64,000 nucleotides of DNA from Streptomyces flavofungini. GTDB lineage: Bacteria; Actinomycetota; Actinomycetes; Streptomycetales; Streptomycetaceae. Location of the stretch: positions 124,001 through 188,000 of the forward strand of contig NZ_BMVR01000009.1 of the NCBI RefSeq assembly GCF_014650815.1, read 5' to 3'. The translations under genes were made by a program, and so were the position numbers. This document shows positions 49,314 to 58,600 of this stretch, one piece after another (the stretch's first letter is position 1; each line of letters opens with the position of its first letter). The notes under the pieces are model-generated. The model saw only the letters and a program-made list of their open reading frames with translations. It searched no databases and was not told the DNA's origin.

Positions 49314-49355
49314 AAGGAGCCCGCCATGAGTGACAAGGAGTCCGCCATGAGTGAC
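49314..49355 (+). repeat. 21 bp tandem duplication containing ribosome site and start codon
   Basis: Positions 49314-49334 and 49335-49355 are identical except for one C/T change. Each copy carries AAGGAG, a 7 nt spacer and ATGAGTGAC, so the gene has two complete initiation sites in frame (ATG at 49326 and 49347). Translation could start at either, or ribosomes could load at both. Confidence 0.9.
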
Positions 49356-49838
49356 ACCGGGAACAGCACGCCCCTCCCGCAGAGCCCGCACACCCTGCCC
49401 GACCGGATCGAGCGCGAGACCCTGATCGCCGCGTCCCTGGACCGCGTGTGGACGCTGGTGACCGAACCCGGTTTCTGGGTGGCCGACAAGGCGAGCCTGC
49501 CGGGCACCGTCGCCAAGGAGGGCGAGTCGGTGCTGGCCAGGAATCCGGAGTACGGGGACTACCCGGTGCGCGTGGAGAAGGTCGAGCCGCAGGCGTACGT
49601 GGCGTACCGGTGGGCCAGCGCCTTCCCCGGCGAGGAGCTGCGCGCCGACAACAGCACCCTCGTGGAGTTCACGCTGACCTCGGAGGGCGACAAGACGCGG
49701 CTCCGCGTCGTGGAGAGCGGGTTCGCCGCGCTCGCCGGGTCCGAGGAGCTGCGCGCCCAGGCCGTACGGGACAACACCGGCGGCTGGCCCCAGGAGCTCG
49801 ACGCGCTCAAGCAGCGAGCCGAGCAGCCGACGGCGTGA
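49326..49838 (+). CDS. SRPBCC (AHSA1-like) domain protein
   Basis: A 170-residue protein (163 from the second start at 49347) of the START/AHSA1 helix-grip fold: IERETLIAASLDRVWTLVTEP near residue 28, a hydrophobic-ligand cavity, and YRWASAFPGEEL near 93 with LVEFTLTSEGDKTRLRVVESGF near 110. Such proteins sit in operons with ArsR-type regulators. Its TGA overlaps the GTG of the regulator by 4 bp (GTGA). The ligand is unknown. Two starts are available in a tandem duplication. Confidence 0.88.
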   Translation: MSDKESAMSDTGNSTPLPQSPHTLPDRIERETLIAASLDRVWTLVTEPGFWVADKASLPGTVAKEGESVLARNPEYGDYPVRVEKVEPQAYVAYRWASAFPGEELRADNSTLVEFTLTSEGDKTRLRVVESGFAALAGSEELRAQAVRDNTGGWPQELDALKQRAEQPTA

Positions 49839-50302
49839 CGGATCAGGATCAGGGGCGGGATCAGGGGCAGGGTCAGGGGCGAGGCCAGGGCCAAGGGCGG
49901 GGGCCGGGGCGCGAGCAGGGTCGGGGGCCGGATCAGGCCGAGGGGCCGGATCGGGGTCAGGGCTCGGGCGGCGGTGCGGCCGTCGACAGCGTTCTCGCCG
50001 CCCTGGCCGACCCGACCCGGCGTCGGCTCCTCGACCTGCTCGCCGCGCACGGCGAGGCCACCGCGACGCAGCTCGCCGACCAACTCCCCGTCTCCCGCCA
50101 GGCCGTGGTCAAGCACCTCGGGGTCCTGGACGCCGCCGGTCTGGTCTCCGGAAGCCGGGTCGGCCGCGAGATGCGGTACGCGGTACGGCCCGCCGCCCTG
50201 GACGCCACCGCCCGCTGGATGGCCGCCCTCGCGGCCGACTGGGACCGGCGCCTGGCGACCATCAAGCGCATCGCGGAGGCGGCGGAACGGGACGCGCGCT
50301 AG
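49835..50302 (+). CDS. ArsR-family transcriptional regulator with a Gly/Gln-rich N-terminus
   Basis: A 155-residue regulator. The first ~50 residues are a low-complexity Gln/Gly/Arg/Asp stretch (DQGQGQGRGQGQGRGP-type) encoded by repetitive DNA, after which comes the HTH: SVLAALADPTRRRLLDLL near 53, TATQLADQLPVSRQAVVKHL near 76 and a wing VSGSRVGREMRYAV. No metal-binding Cys/His set is present, so it is probably a non-metal member paired with the AHSA1-like protein. The stop TAG (50300-50302) lies in the CTAG duplication that starts the MITE-like element. It likely binds the two GCAACY-N4-RGTTGC sites. Confidence 0.9.
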   Translation: MTDQDQGRDQGQGQGRGQGQGRGPGREQGRGPDQAEGPDRGQGSGGGAAVDSVLAALADPTRRRLLDLLAAHGEATATQLADQLPVSRQAVVKHLGVLDAAGLVSGSRVGREMRYAVRPAALDATARWMAALAADWDRRLATIKRIAEAAERDAR

Positions 50303-50441
50303 GGCGTTTCCGACGGCTCTTGAAACCGTCAGATGGCTGTCACGGGTGTGGGCGCCGGGGCGAGCAGCACCTCGCGGGGCAGCTCCCGTTGCGCCGACGA
50401 TCTCCCTGGCGGCCGACCAAGAGCCATCAGAAACGCCCTAG
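50299..50441. mobile_element. MITE-like element with 24 bp terminal inverted repeats and CTAG ends
   Basis: 50299-50322 and 50418-50441 are inverted repeats of 24 bp with two mismatches (end CTAGGGCGTTTC, inner GGCTCTTG). The 95 bp between them code for nothing and CTAG marks both ends, fitting a 4 bp target duplication. IS5-group elements make CTAG-like duplications and have such ends, so this looks like a non-autonomous derivative. It directly follows the ArsR frame and supplies its TAG stop. Confidence 0.75.
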
Positions 50442-50620
50442 CCGACGCGGACGGCGCGAGTGCGTTCCGGTCGCCGCAAGCGGAACGCACTCGCGCCAGG
50501 CGCGAACGAACGCCCCGATCCGCGTGGCGATGGGGGCGCTCCTGCCCTGACCCTCCGTCCGCGTCGGCGCCCGCGCCCGCGTCCCACCCGTGCCCCCGAC
50601 CGCATCCCACAGGCACCCCC
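50442..50620. other. 179 bp gap after the MITE-like element
   Basis: GC-rich, with GCACTCGCGCCAG-like short repeats (around 50470-50510), e.g. GAGTGCGTTCCG and its inverse CGGAACGCACTC (50458-50491), a 12 bp inverted repeat that could be a terminator. No gene or promoter recognised. Confidence 0.45.
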
Positions 50621-51235
50621 TCACAGATGCAGCATCCGCATCAACTCCCCGCTCCGCACCCCCGCCGACACCTCCGGCACCGCCTCCCCGGGCCGCATCC
50701 ACCCCGCCCGCTCCGCCGCGGCCACCGCAGCCGCCTCGGCCTCGTCGGCCGCCGTGTTCAGCGCCGGGTTCTCGCCCAGCTCACCCGCCTTCGCGGCCGA
50801 CCCCGCCGCCTGCGCCGCCGCGAGGGCGGCGCGGCAGGCGGCGACGGCGAGTTCGCTGTCGCCGTCGTGGATCTGGCCCATGCGGGCGGCCTGCGCCGCC
50901 GACGCGGCGGCGTTCCGCGCACAGCGCGAGTCCGCCGCCGGAGCGGGATCGCTCTCGGCGAGCACGGCGACGGCCTGCGCGGACACCCGGGCCGCATGCG
51001 CCGCCTTCCAGGCGACCCCCTCGGCCTCCTCTGCCCGCTCGGCCCCGTCGGCCGCACCCTCGGCCCCGTCGACCGCCGCCCCGCCCGCACCCGACCCCGC
51101 GCGGCGCCCGCGCTCGATGTACCGACTGACCGCCGCAGCCCGCGCCGCGGCGCTCCGCGCCCGAGCCGAGTGGCCCGCCCTGAGGGCCCCCTCGGCCGTG
51201 CCTCCGCACGTCTCCTCGTGCTGGGATTCGCTCAC
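50621..51235 (-). CDS. alanine-rich hypothetical protein
   Basis: A 204-residue protein of unknown function, over a third Ala, predicted almost entirely helical with heptad-like repeats (AAARAAAVSRYIERG near 34, AEGVAWKAAHAARVSAQAV near 68, ELAVAACRAALAAAQAAGSAAKAG near 118). The C-terminal end EVSAGVRSGELMRMLHL is less biased. The GTG at 51235 is supported by AGGAGAGGG upstream. The composition could be mistaken for a GC-frame artefact, but the ribosome site, length and intact frame support a gene. Confidence 0.65.
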   Translation of the reverse strand: MSESQHEETCGGTAEGALRAGHSARARSAAARAAAVSRYIERGRRAGSGAGGAAVDGAEGAADGAERAEEAEGVAWKAAHAARVSAQAVAVLAESDPAPAADSRCARNAAASAAQAARMGQIHDGDSELAVAACRAALAAAQAAGSAAKAGELGENPALNTAADEAEAAAVAAAERAGWMRPGEAVPEVSAGVRSGELMRMLHL

Positions 51236-51412
51236 TCGCCCTCTCCTTGTCCGCGCGGCCATCAACGAGTGCCCCGCAGGGTGACATGCCCGACCGCAAC
51301 AGACCAGACCGGACCTGACGTTGCATCAGATCCCAAGCCACGCAGGCCTGCCGCCCCCGGCGCCCTTCCCGCAGCCCGCCCCCGGACCGACCGACCCTCA
51401 CAAGACCGACCC

Positions 51413-51862
51413 TCACAAGAACAACCCCACCGCCTCGTCCACCGACCACACCTGCCAGCTCATCGCGAACAGCGCCACCGCCGAGATCAGCGCCATCATC
51501 AGGTTCTGCCCCTGCTCGGCCCAGTCGTGGATCATGAGGACGAGGTAGATCAGGTTGAGCAGCAGGCCGCAGGCCAGGGCGATCGGCGTGAGGAAACCGG
51601 CGATGAGGCCGAGGCCCAGGGCCAGTTCCGCGTACGCGACGACGTAGGCCATCAGGCGCGGGCGCGGCTTCACCACGCGGTCGAAGCCGCCGCGCACGAC
51701 GGGCCACCGGTGCTTCTCGGCGATGCCGGCCGCCCAGCCGATGCCCCCGCCGGTGAACCAGGTCTTCTTGTCCTTGTGCCGCCAGCTCTCCAGCCACCAC
51801 AGGCCGAGCCCGATCCGGAGGATCGCGAACCACTCCGCGCCGCTGAGCCAGATCGTCTGCAT
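51413..51862 (-). CDS. DoxX-family membrane protein
   Basis: A 149-residue protein with four membrane helices (LRIGLGLWWLESW near 12, YVVAYAELALGLGLIAGFL near 74, ALACGLLLNLIYLVLMIHDW near 97, LMMALISAVALFAMSWQVW near 122) and a basic segment between the first two: DoxX/DoxD-like, implicated in redox reactions at the membrane. The ATG at 51862 is followed by MQTIWLSG. It is divergent from the amidohydrolase, and the 250 bp between holds two similar operators. Confidence 0.85.
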   Translation of the reverse strand: MQTIWLSGAEWFAILRIGLGLWWLESWRHKDKKTWFTGGGIGWAAGIAEKHRWPVVRGGFDRVVKPRPRLMAYVVAYAELALGLGLIAGFLTPIALACGLLLNLIYLVLMIHDWAEQGQNLMMALISAVALFAMSWQVWSVDEAVGLFL

Positions 51863-51912
51863 CGTGTGCCCTTCCCGCCGCCCGGTGCCGGCCCTTGCCC
51901 GCCCGCCCATGT

Positions 51913-52072
51913 CTGACGATCCGTCAGTTCAGCGGATGGCTCGCGAGAGCGCAAGGCCTCGTGCGGCCCCGCGCCGTCCGCGCGGCCCGCGAGGTCACCG
52001 CGCCCCGACTTCGCGCTCCCGCTTGCCGCGCGGGCTTCCTCGCCATAGCCTCGATCTGATGGGTCGTCAGAT
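51913..52072. promoter_or_regulatory. two CTGACG-N3-CGTCAG operators between doxX-like and amidohydrolase genes
   Basis: Site 1: CTGACG-ATC-CGTCAG at 51913-51927, 51 bp upstream of the DoxX start. Site 2: ATCTGATG-GGT-CGTCAGAT at 52054-52072, one mismatch, overlapping the likely start point of the amidohydrolase transcript (TAGCCT -10 at 52046-52051). The motif has the form of TetR-family operators. No TetR gene adjoins, so the repressor is encoded elsewhere. Confidence 0.7.
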
Positions 52073-52111
52073 TTGGGCCGGTGGATCCGGCGGGCGGTGA
52101 GGGGACACAGC

Positions 52112-53362
52112 GTGAGCGGCAACGAGAGCGGCGCCAAGGACATCCCGAAGGACATCCCGAAGGTCATCAGCGTGGACGATCACGTCATCGAGCCCGCGCA
52201 CCTCTTCGAGACCTGGCTCCCGGGCAAGTACCGCGACCGGGGCCCGCAGCCCTTCACCGCGGGCATCGGCGAGCTGGCGTACGTCGGCGGGAAGTACCGT
52301 TTCACCACCGATCCCGAGGGTCAGATCACGGACTGGTGGCGGTACGAGGACGAGATCTTCCCGTACAAGCGCATCATCGCCGCCGTCGGTTTCTCCCGGG
52401 ACGAGATGACGCTCGACGGGATCACCCGGGAGCAGATGCGCCGCGGCTGCTGGGACCCCAAGGCCCGCCTGGCGGACATGGACCTGAACCACGTCGAGGC
52501 CTCGCTCTGCTTCCCCACCTTCCCGCGCTTCTGCGGTCAGACCTTCGCCGAGGCCAAGGACAAGGAGGTGGGGCTCGCCTGCGTCCGCGCGTACAACGAC
52601 TGGATGGTCGAGGAGTGGTGCGGGGACAGCGGGGGGCGCCTGATCCCGCTCTGCCTGATCCCGCTGTGGGACGTCGACCTCGCCGTCGCGGAGATCAAGC
52701 GCAACGCCGCCCGCGGGGTGCGGGCCGTGACCTTCAGCGAGATTCCCACCTATCTGGGGCTGCCCTCGATCCACTCCGGCTACTGGGACCCGTTCTTCGC
52801 GGCCTGCGAGGAGACCGGCACGGCCGTGAACATGCACATCGGCTCGTCCTCGCAGATGCCCGCCGCCTCGCCGGACGCGCCCCCCGCCGTGCAGGCCTCG
52901 CTGTCCTTCAACAACGCGATGGCCTCGATGATGGACTTCCTCTTCTCCGGGGTGCTCGTGAAGTTCCCGCGGCTCAAACTCGCCTACAGCGAGGGGCAGA
53001 TGGGCTGGATCCCGTACGCCCTGGAGCGCGCCGACGACGTCTGGGAGGAGCACCGGGCGTGGGGCGGCGTCAAGGACCTGATCCCCGAGCCGCCGTCGAC
53101 GTACTACTACCGGCAGATGTTCTGCTGCTTCTTCCGCGACAAGCACGGCATCGAGGCGATCGAGACCGTCGGGGTCGACAACGCCACCTTCGAGACCGAC
53201 TACCCCCACGTCGACTCCACCTGGCCGCACACGAAGCAGGTCGCGACCGACCACGTCGGCCACCTGTCGGAGGAAGTGGCCTACAAGCTGTTGCGCGGGA
53301 ACGCGATTCGTATGCTGGACCTGCCGTTTGATCAAGACCGGACGGCCGCGAGCACGGCCTGA
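52112..53362 (+). CDS. amidohydrolase family 2 protein
   Basis: A 416-residue TIM-barrel hydrolase or decarboxylase of the amidohydrolase-2 (metal-dependent) family. Visible: ISVDDHVIEPAHLFETWL near residue 17 (the first metal motif has DDHVIEP, with one His), RYEDEIFPYKRIIAAVG near 75, YNDWMVEEWCGD near 155, VNMHIGSSSQMP near 241 and TFETDYPHVDSTWPH near 368. The tail NAIRMLDLPFD is family-typical. The GTG at 52112 has GAGGGGACA. The first residues contain two 15 bp units (KDIPKDIP). Neighbour DoxX and shared operators suggest joint control. The substrate is unknown. Confidence 0.88.
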   Translation: MSGNESGAKDIPKDIPKVISVDDHVIEPAHLFETWLPGKYRDRGPQPFTAGIGELAYVGGKYRFTTDPEGQITDWWRYEDEIFPYKRIIAAVGFSRDEMTLDGITREQMRRGCWDPKARLADMDLNHVEASLCFPTFPRFCGQTFAEAKDKEVGLACVRAYNDWMVEEWCGDSGGRLIPLCLIPLWDVDLAVAEIKRNAARGVRAVTFSEIPTYLGLPSIHSGYWDPFFAACEETGTAVNMHIGSSSQMPAASPDAPPAVQASLSFNNAMASMMDFLFSGVLVKFPRLKLAYSEGQMGWIPYALERADDVWEEHRAWGGVKDLIPEPPSTYYYRQMFCCFFRDKHGIEAIETVGVDNATFETDYPHVDSTWPHTKQVATDHVGHLSEEVAYKLLRGNAIRMLDLPFDQDRTAASTA

Positions 53363-53407
53363 CGCCGGGGCCCGCGACGTACCGTGCGGAGAGGCAGGCG
53401 GACCGGA

Positions 53408-54445
53408 ATGTCGCACCCCACCCAGGACCCCACCCCGAATCCCACCCAGGGTCCTGGGCCGAATCCTGCGCCGGATCCTGCCTCGGAGGCCGTTCCGGAG
53501 ATCCTGACCACGCTGGCGCGGGCCTATGTGCGCCGGGCTCCGGGGGACTTCGGCAAGGCCGCGCTGGTCGCGCGGTATCTGAACGGGCGGCTGCGGGATC
53601 ATCCCCGGCGGCGCGTGGCGGACGTCGACTTCGGGGTGCGGGGTGCGGAGGGGGCGCCCGGCGTACCGGGCGCGCCGGGAGTCCGGTTCGCCCTCGACAC
53701 CCAGGACCTCATCCAGCGCTACCTCTACCTGTTCGGCTCCTGGGAGCCCAACATGACGCGCTGGCTGCGCGGTCGGCTCCGTCCGGGGGACACGTTCGTC
53801 GACGTCGGCGCCAACATCGGGTACTTCGGCGTGCTGGCCTCGCGGCTCGTCGGGCCGACCGGGCGGGTGGTGACGGTCGAGGCGTCGCCGGTGTTCCACG
53901 AGCGGCTGCTGCGGCAGCTGCGGCTCAACGCGTGCGGCAACGTCCGGGCGCTCAACGCCGCCGTGTCCGACCGGGCGGAGACGCTGACGTTCGTCCTGGC
54001 CAGCTCGCACAACATGGGGGCGAACAGCATCGTCCCCTACGACGGCCCCGCGGAGTCGACGTTCGACATCGAGGCCCGCCCGCTGCCCGACCTGCTCGAC
54101 GCCGACGAGATCGCCGCCGCCCGGGTCATCAAGGTCGACGTCGAGGGCGCCGAGGGCGGCGTCGTCCGCGGCATGGCCCCGCTGCTCGACCGGCTGCGCC
54201 CCGACGCCGAGGTCACCGTGGAGGTGACACCGGACCGCATGCGTCAACTCGGCTACTCCGCCGAGGAGTTGGTGGCGACGATGCGCGCCCACGGATTCCA
54301 TCCGTACCGGATCGCCAACGAGTACGCCCCCGAGACCTACCCGGCGGCCCTGCGCGGCCCGGCCGCCCTGCCGGTCCGCCTGCGGGGGCCGGTCGTCGAG
54401 GAGAGCGACCTGATCTTCTCGCGCGTGGACGCCGAGACGCTGTAG
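53408..54445 (+). CDS. FkbM-family SAM-dependent methyltransferase
   Basis: A 345-residue methyltransferase. After a Pro/Asn-rich N-terminus (~1-30) and a helical region, the SAM-binding core begins DTFVDVGANIGYFGVLASRL near residue 130, VVTVEASPVFHERL near 153, NVRALNAAVSDRAE near 178 and VIKVDVEGAEGGVVRGM near 240. FkbM enzymes usually O-methylate sugars or hydroxyl groups. The ATG at 53408 has only a weak GGCGGACC upstream. It is followed by a convergent GT2 gene, which fits a small glycan-modifying set. Confidence 0.87.
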   Translation: MSHPTQDPTPNPTQGPGPNPAPDPASEAVPEILTTLARAYVRRAPGDFGKAALVARYLNGRLRDHPRRRVADVDFGVRGAEGAPGVPGAPGVRFALDTQDLIQRYLYLFGSWEPNMTRWLRGRLRPGDTFVDVGANIGYFGVLASRLVGPTGRVVTVEASPVFHERLLRQLRLNACGNVRALNAAVSDRAETLTFVLASSHNMGANSIVPYDGPAESTFDIEARPLPDLLDADEIAAARVIKVDVEGAEGGVVRGMAPLLDRLRPDAEVTVEVTPDRMRQLGYSAEELVATMRAHGFHPYRIANEYAPETYPAALRGPAALPVRLRGPVVEESDLIFSRVDAETL

Positions 54446-54515
54446 GCCACGACGCCCTGGTCCCACACGGCGCGGACGGGCAGCCGGCTCCGGGGCGCCG
54501 CACGGCAGCACGTGC

Positions 54516-55274
54516 TCAAGCGCTCCACCGCAAGCCGTGCAGCGCCCGCGCCCGAGCCTCCACCACCGCCATGCGCACATCCCGCTCGGCCGCGTCCGTG
54601 TGCGAGGGCTGACTCGTCGCCTGGCCCGGCCACTTGCGGTACAGCAGGCCGACCTCGGCGGAGAACCAGCCGCGGGCCACCGCGTTCAGGGCGAGGAGCA
54701 GGCCGGTGTCCTCCGACGCCGGGAGCGCCATCCAGCCGCCGAGCGCGACGAGCAGGTCGCGGCGGACGAAGAGCGTCGCCGGGTGGACCTGCGCGCGGTA
54801 GTCGTGGGCGGCCCAGTGGTCGAGGACGGCCCGGCGCTCGATCGGCCCCGGCGCGGGGTCCCCGGGGAATCCGGCGGTCGTACCGTCCGGCAGCAGATCG
54901 AGTACGCGCGACGTGGCCCAGCCCAAGGTCGGGTCGCTCTCCAGGGCGGCCAGATCGCGGGCCAGCGCCCCCGGGGCCAACTGGTCGTCGGCGTCGAGGA
55001 CCTTGACGTACTCGCCGTCGGCGTGGCCCAGGGCCAGCGTGCGGGCGACGCCCGGGCCGCCGGACCGGCCCTGGCGGAACGTCACGCGGTCGTCGTCCGG
55101 GACGTGCGGGGCGACCTCCGTGCCCTGGCCGTCCTCCTGGATCACCCAGTGCCACTCCCAGCCGTCGGGGAGCCGCTGCTCACGCAGGGAGTCGTACGCG
55201 CCCGTGAGGAAGGGGGCGGAGGGGCCGTGGACAGCAGTGATGATGACGACGCGCCGACCCACGGCACGCACCAC
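54516..55274 (-). CDS. GT2-family glycosyltransferase
   Basis: A 252-residue soluble GT-A glycosyltransferase: VVIITAVHGPSAPFLTGAYDSL near residue 9, HWVIQEDGQG near 42, GVARTLALGHADGEYVKVLDADDQL near 74 with DADD as the nucleotide-sugar/metal motif, and GWMALPASEDTGLLLALNAVA near 182. It lacks membrane helices. The GTG at 55274 has GGAAAG close upstream (weak). It converges on the FkbM gene with a 70 bp gap. Acceptor and donor are unknown. Confidence 0.85.
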   Translation of the reverse strand: MVRAVGRRVVIITAVHGPSAPFLTGAYDSLREQRLPDGWEWHWVIQEDGQGTEVAPHVPDDDRVTFRQGRSGGPGVARTLALGHADGEYVKVLDADDQLAPGALARDLAALESDPTLGWATSRVLDLLPDGTTAGFPGDPAPGPIERRAVLDHWAAHDYRAQVHPATLFVRRDLLVALGGWMALPASEDTGLLLALNAVARGWFSAEVGLLYRKWPGQATSQPSHTDAAERDVRMAVVEARARALHGLRWSA

Positions 55275-55672
55275 CTTTCCGAGTTATTCGGAGACAGGGG
55301 GTTCCCGGTAGCGGGTAGGGGTGGGGACTAGGGGGTTGCATGTATGGGGAACGGATCATTTCACGTAATCCGGGCCGCGGGCCGTGAGTTGCCTCATGAT
55401 TTGAGCCAGAGTTGAGCTACGAGTCGCGCCACGAGTATTGAAAGAGTTCTGCAATTCAAGGCATTGCGGAGGGTGCAATCACGGTGCCCCGCAGGTCGGC
55501 GGGGCGATGCGGGCGCGCAAAGGGCCCGATCGCTGGCGACGGGGGATGCACCAGCGATCGGGCTGTGTCCAACCGTAACAAGCCTGCTGGCGTGGGGGGA
55601 AGGTATGGACAAGAGATGGCGAGTTGTGAGCGGGATCACGTGCCGTGAACCGCACGGAAAATCAGTGAACCG
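55275..55672. terminator. 398 bp gap with a strong stem-loop (55524-55563)
   Basis: GCCCGATCGCTGG (55524-55536) pairs perfectly with 55551-55563 across a 14 nt loop. On the minus strand it lies 110 bp after the WD40 gene and is followed by CCTTTG, suiting an intrinsic terminator. The part near the GT2 start (55320-55460) is AT-richer than the window, with TTGAGC repeats (55400-55420), and may hold its promoter. A frame from the ATG at 55605, with GGGGGGAAGG before it, overlaps the WD40 gene and is unlikely. Confidence 0.6.
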
Positions 55673-58600
55673 TCACCTTTCGCACGGCGGCGCGTACGAG
55701 AGCCGGGGCAGATACTCATGCCAATTCTCCGGCGTCAGGACACCCTGAGTGGTCGAGCAAATGCGGCGAATGGCCTCGTCGGTGTCGAGGTTCCACAACC
55801 GGACGGTATCCGTGCCGCTGGAAACTCCGAGCATGTGACCTTGCGGGCTGAACGCCAGGAAACTGCCCGTCTTGGCGTTGGGGCTCATCGACTGGCCGAT
55901 GGGCGCGGTCCTGGCCGGATCGGTGACGTCCCAGAGCCGGACCGCGTTGTCGTTGCCGCCGCTCGCCAGGGTGCGGCCGTCCTCGCTGAACGTCAGGGAC
56001 ACGAGCGCGTCGGTGTGGCCGGTGAGGGGCGAGCCCAGCGGCTCGGCCCGGCGCGGGTCGGTGATGTTCCAGAGCCGGACCGTGCTGTCGTCGCTGCCGC
56101 TGGCCAGCGTACGGCCGTCGGGGCTGTGGACGAGGGTGTTGATGGGGCCCAGGTGTCCCCTGAGGGGCTCGCCGAGGCGGGTGGCGCGGCGCGGGTCCGC
56201 CACGTCCCAGAGCCGGACGGTGGCGTCCGCGCTGCCGCTGGCCAGCGTGCGGCCGTCGGGGCTGAAGGCGAGGTCGTTGACGTACCCCTTGTGGCCGGTG
56301 AGCGGTGCGCCGAGCGGGCGGAGGCGGGTGGGGTCGCCGACGTTCCAGAGCTGGATGGTGCGGTCGTCGTACGCGGTCGCGAGCGTGCGCCCGTCCGGGC
56401 TGAAGGCGAGCGCGGCCGCGAACCGGGTGCGCAGCGCGACCGGCGGCCCGTACGCGACGGGTCGCGACGGGTCGCTGACGTTCCACAACTGCACCGCGCG
56501 GCTTCCCGTGAGCACCGCGAGCGTGTTCCCGTCGGGGGAGAACATCGGCGCGCGCACGGCCCCCGCCCCGGGCTTGAACGGCTTGCTCAGGGACTCGGGC
56601 CGGTCCGGCCGCCGCACGTCCCACAGCCGGAGCTTCTCGTCGCGTGCCGCCGTGGCGAGCACCTTGCCGTCGGGGCGGAACGTGCCCTTGCGGCCGAGCA
56701 TGTCCGACGTCGGGATCGACCACAGGCGGACCTTGTTGTCGCCGCTGCCGGTCGCGAGCGTGCGCCCGTCGGGGCTGAAGCCGAGGGAGTACACCTCGCC
56801 ACCGCTGCCCGCGAGGGGCTCGCCGACCTCCGACGGGTGCGCCGGGTCGCGGACGTTCCACAGGCTCGCCGTGCTGTCCGCGCTGGCGGCGGCGAGCATG
56901 GTCCCGGCGGGGTTGAAGGCGACGGACCAGACGGGGCCGGTGTGGCCGGTCAGGGGTGCGCCGAGCGACTTCGCGCGGCGGGGGTCGGCCACGTTCCAGA
57001 GCCGGACGGTGTTGTCGGAGCCGCCGCTGGCGAGCGTGCGGCCCGTGCTGTCGAAGGCCACGGAGTGCACCGTGTCGGTGTGGCCGGTGAGGACCCGCCC
57101 GACCGGCTTCGGGTGCCGTGGGTCGGCCGTCTCCCACAGCCGGATGGTGCCGTTGTCGCCCCCGGCCGCCAGGGTCCGCCCGTCGGGGCTGAACGCCACC
57201 GAGCGCACGGCGGCGGTGTGGCCGGTCAGGGCGCCGAGCGCCTTCGGCCTGCCGGGCCTGCGCACGTCCCACAGGCCGACCGTGCGGTCCTCGCTCGCGG
57301 AGGCCAGCGTGTGCCCGTCGGGGCTGAACGCGAGGAGGTAGACCGTGCCGCCGTGCCCGGTCACGGGTGCGCCGAGCGAGCGCGGATGACGGGGATCCCG
57401 TACGTCCCACAGCCGGATCGTGCCGTCGTCCGACGCGCTGGCGAGGGTGGTGCCGTCCGGGCTGAAGACGGCGGTGCTCACCCAGCTCCGGTGCCCGGTG
57501 AGCGGCTTGCCCAGGGGCTTGGGGCGGGCCCGGTCCCGCACGTCCCACAGGCGGACCGTCCGGTCGTAGCTGGCGGTGGCCAGCAGCCGTCCGTCCGGGC
57601 TGAACGAGGTGAGGTAGACGGCGCCGGTGTGCCCGAGCAGGGGGGTGGCGAGGGGCGCGTTGACGATCGAGATCAGCCGGTTCTTCGTCCCCTCGTCGTC
57701 CGGTCGAAGCCGGTGCGCCACCAGGCCGAGCTGGGCCGACAGCGACGGATCGGTGGACTGGGCGCGGTCGGCCTCGGCCGTCACCTGTTCGAAGACCGCG
57801 TCGTTGCGCTTGGACACCGCGTCGTTCCGCTGCTGCCACGCCACCACCGCCGAGACGACGGCCACCATCGCGAGGGCGACCAGCGCCGCCACCGCGCCCC
57901 GGCTGATCCAGAGCAGGCGCCTGCGCAGCCCGGCCGAGGCGGCCAGGAACTCCGCGGCGCCCCGGGTCAGGAACGTGTCCCCTGCGGACTCCGCCCAGGC
58001 GCGCGCCTGCTCCAGCCGGGACCCCCGGTAGAGCAGGGCCGCGTCGCGGCCGGAGTCCGCCCAGGCCCGGCCGTCCTCCTCCAGGCGCTGGCGCAGCAGA
58101 TGGTCGCCGCGGTCCTCGTCGATCCAGTCCCGCAGCCTCGGCCAGGCGTGAAGGAGCGCCTCGTGCGTGATCTCCACGGCGTCGGCGTCGAGGGTCACGA
58201 GCCGGGCGCGCACCAGCGCCTCCAGCGACTCCTCGGTCTTCGCCGGGTTCGTCGACTCCTCGGCCAGCTGCCGCCGCGTCCCCCGTCTGCGGGTGGCCTG
58301 GGTGTCCTCGCCGAGGTGGACGAGGCGGAGCAGCAGCAGCCGGGCGGCCGAGCGTGCCGCCGGGTCGAGCCCGGACCAGGCGCGCTCGGCGGTCGCCGCC
58401 ACCGCCCCCTGGATACCGCCCGCCGCCCGGTACCCGGCCAGCGTCAGCTTCCCCGTCTTCCGCCGCTGCCAGGTGGCCAGCAGCGCGTGCGAGAGCAGCG
58501 GCAGCACGCCCGCGTCGTGTGCCCCGCGAGGTTCGCCCGTGCTCACCTCCCGCACGATCAGCTCCGCGAGCCCCGGTTCGAGTTCGAGTCCGACGGCCTT

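Noticed and set aside
55605..55748. A 47-codon gene with GGGGGGAAGG before ATG
   Set aside because: The ribosome-like site is good, but the frame runs into the WD40 gene end antisense and the peptide resembles nothing.
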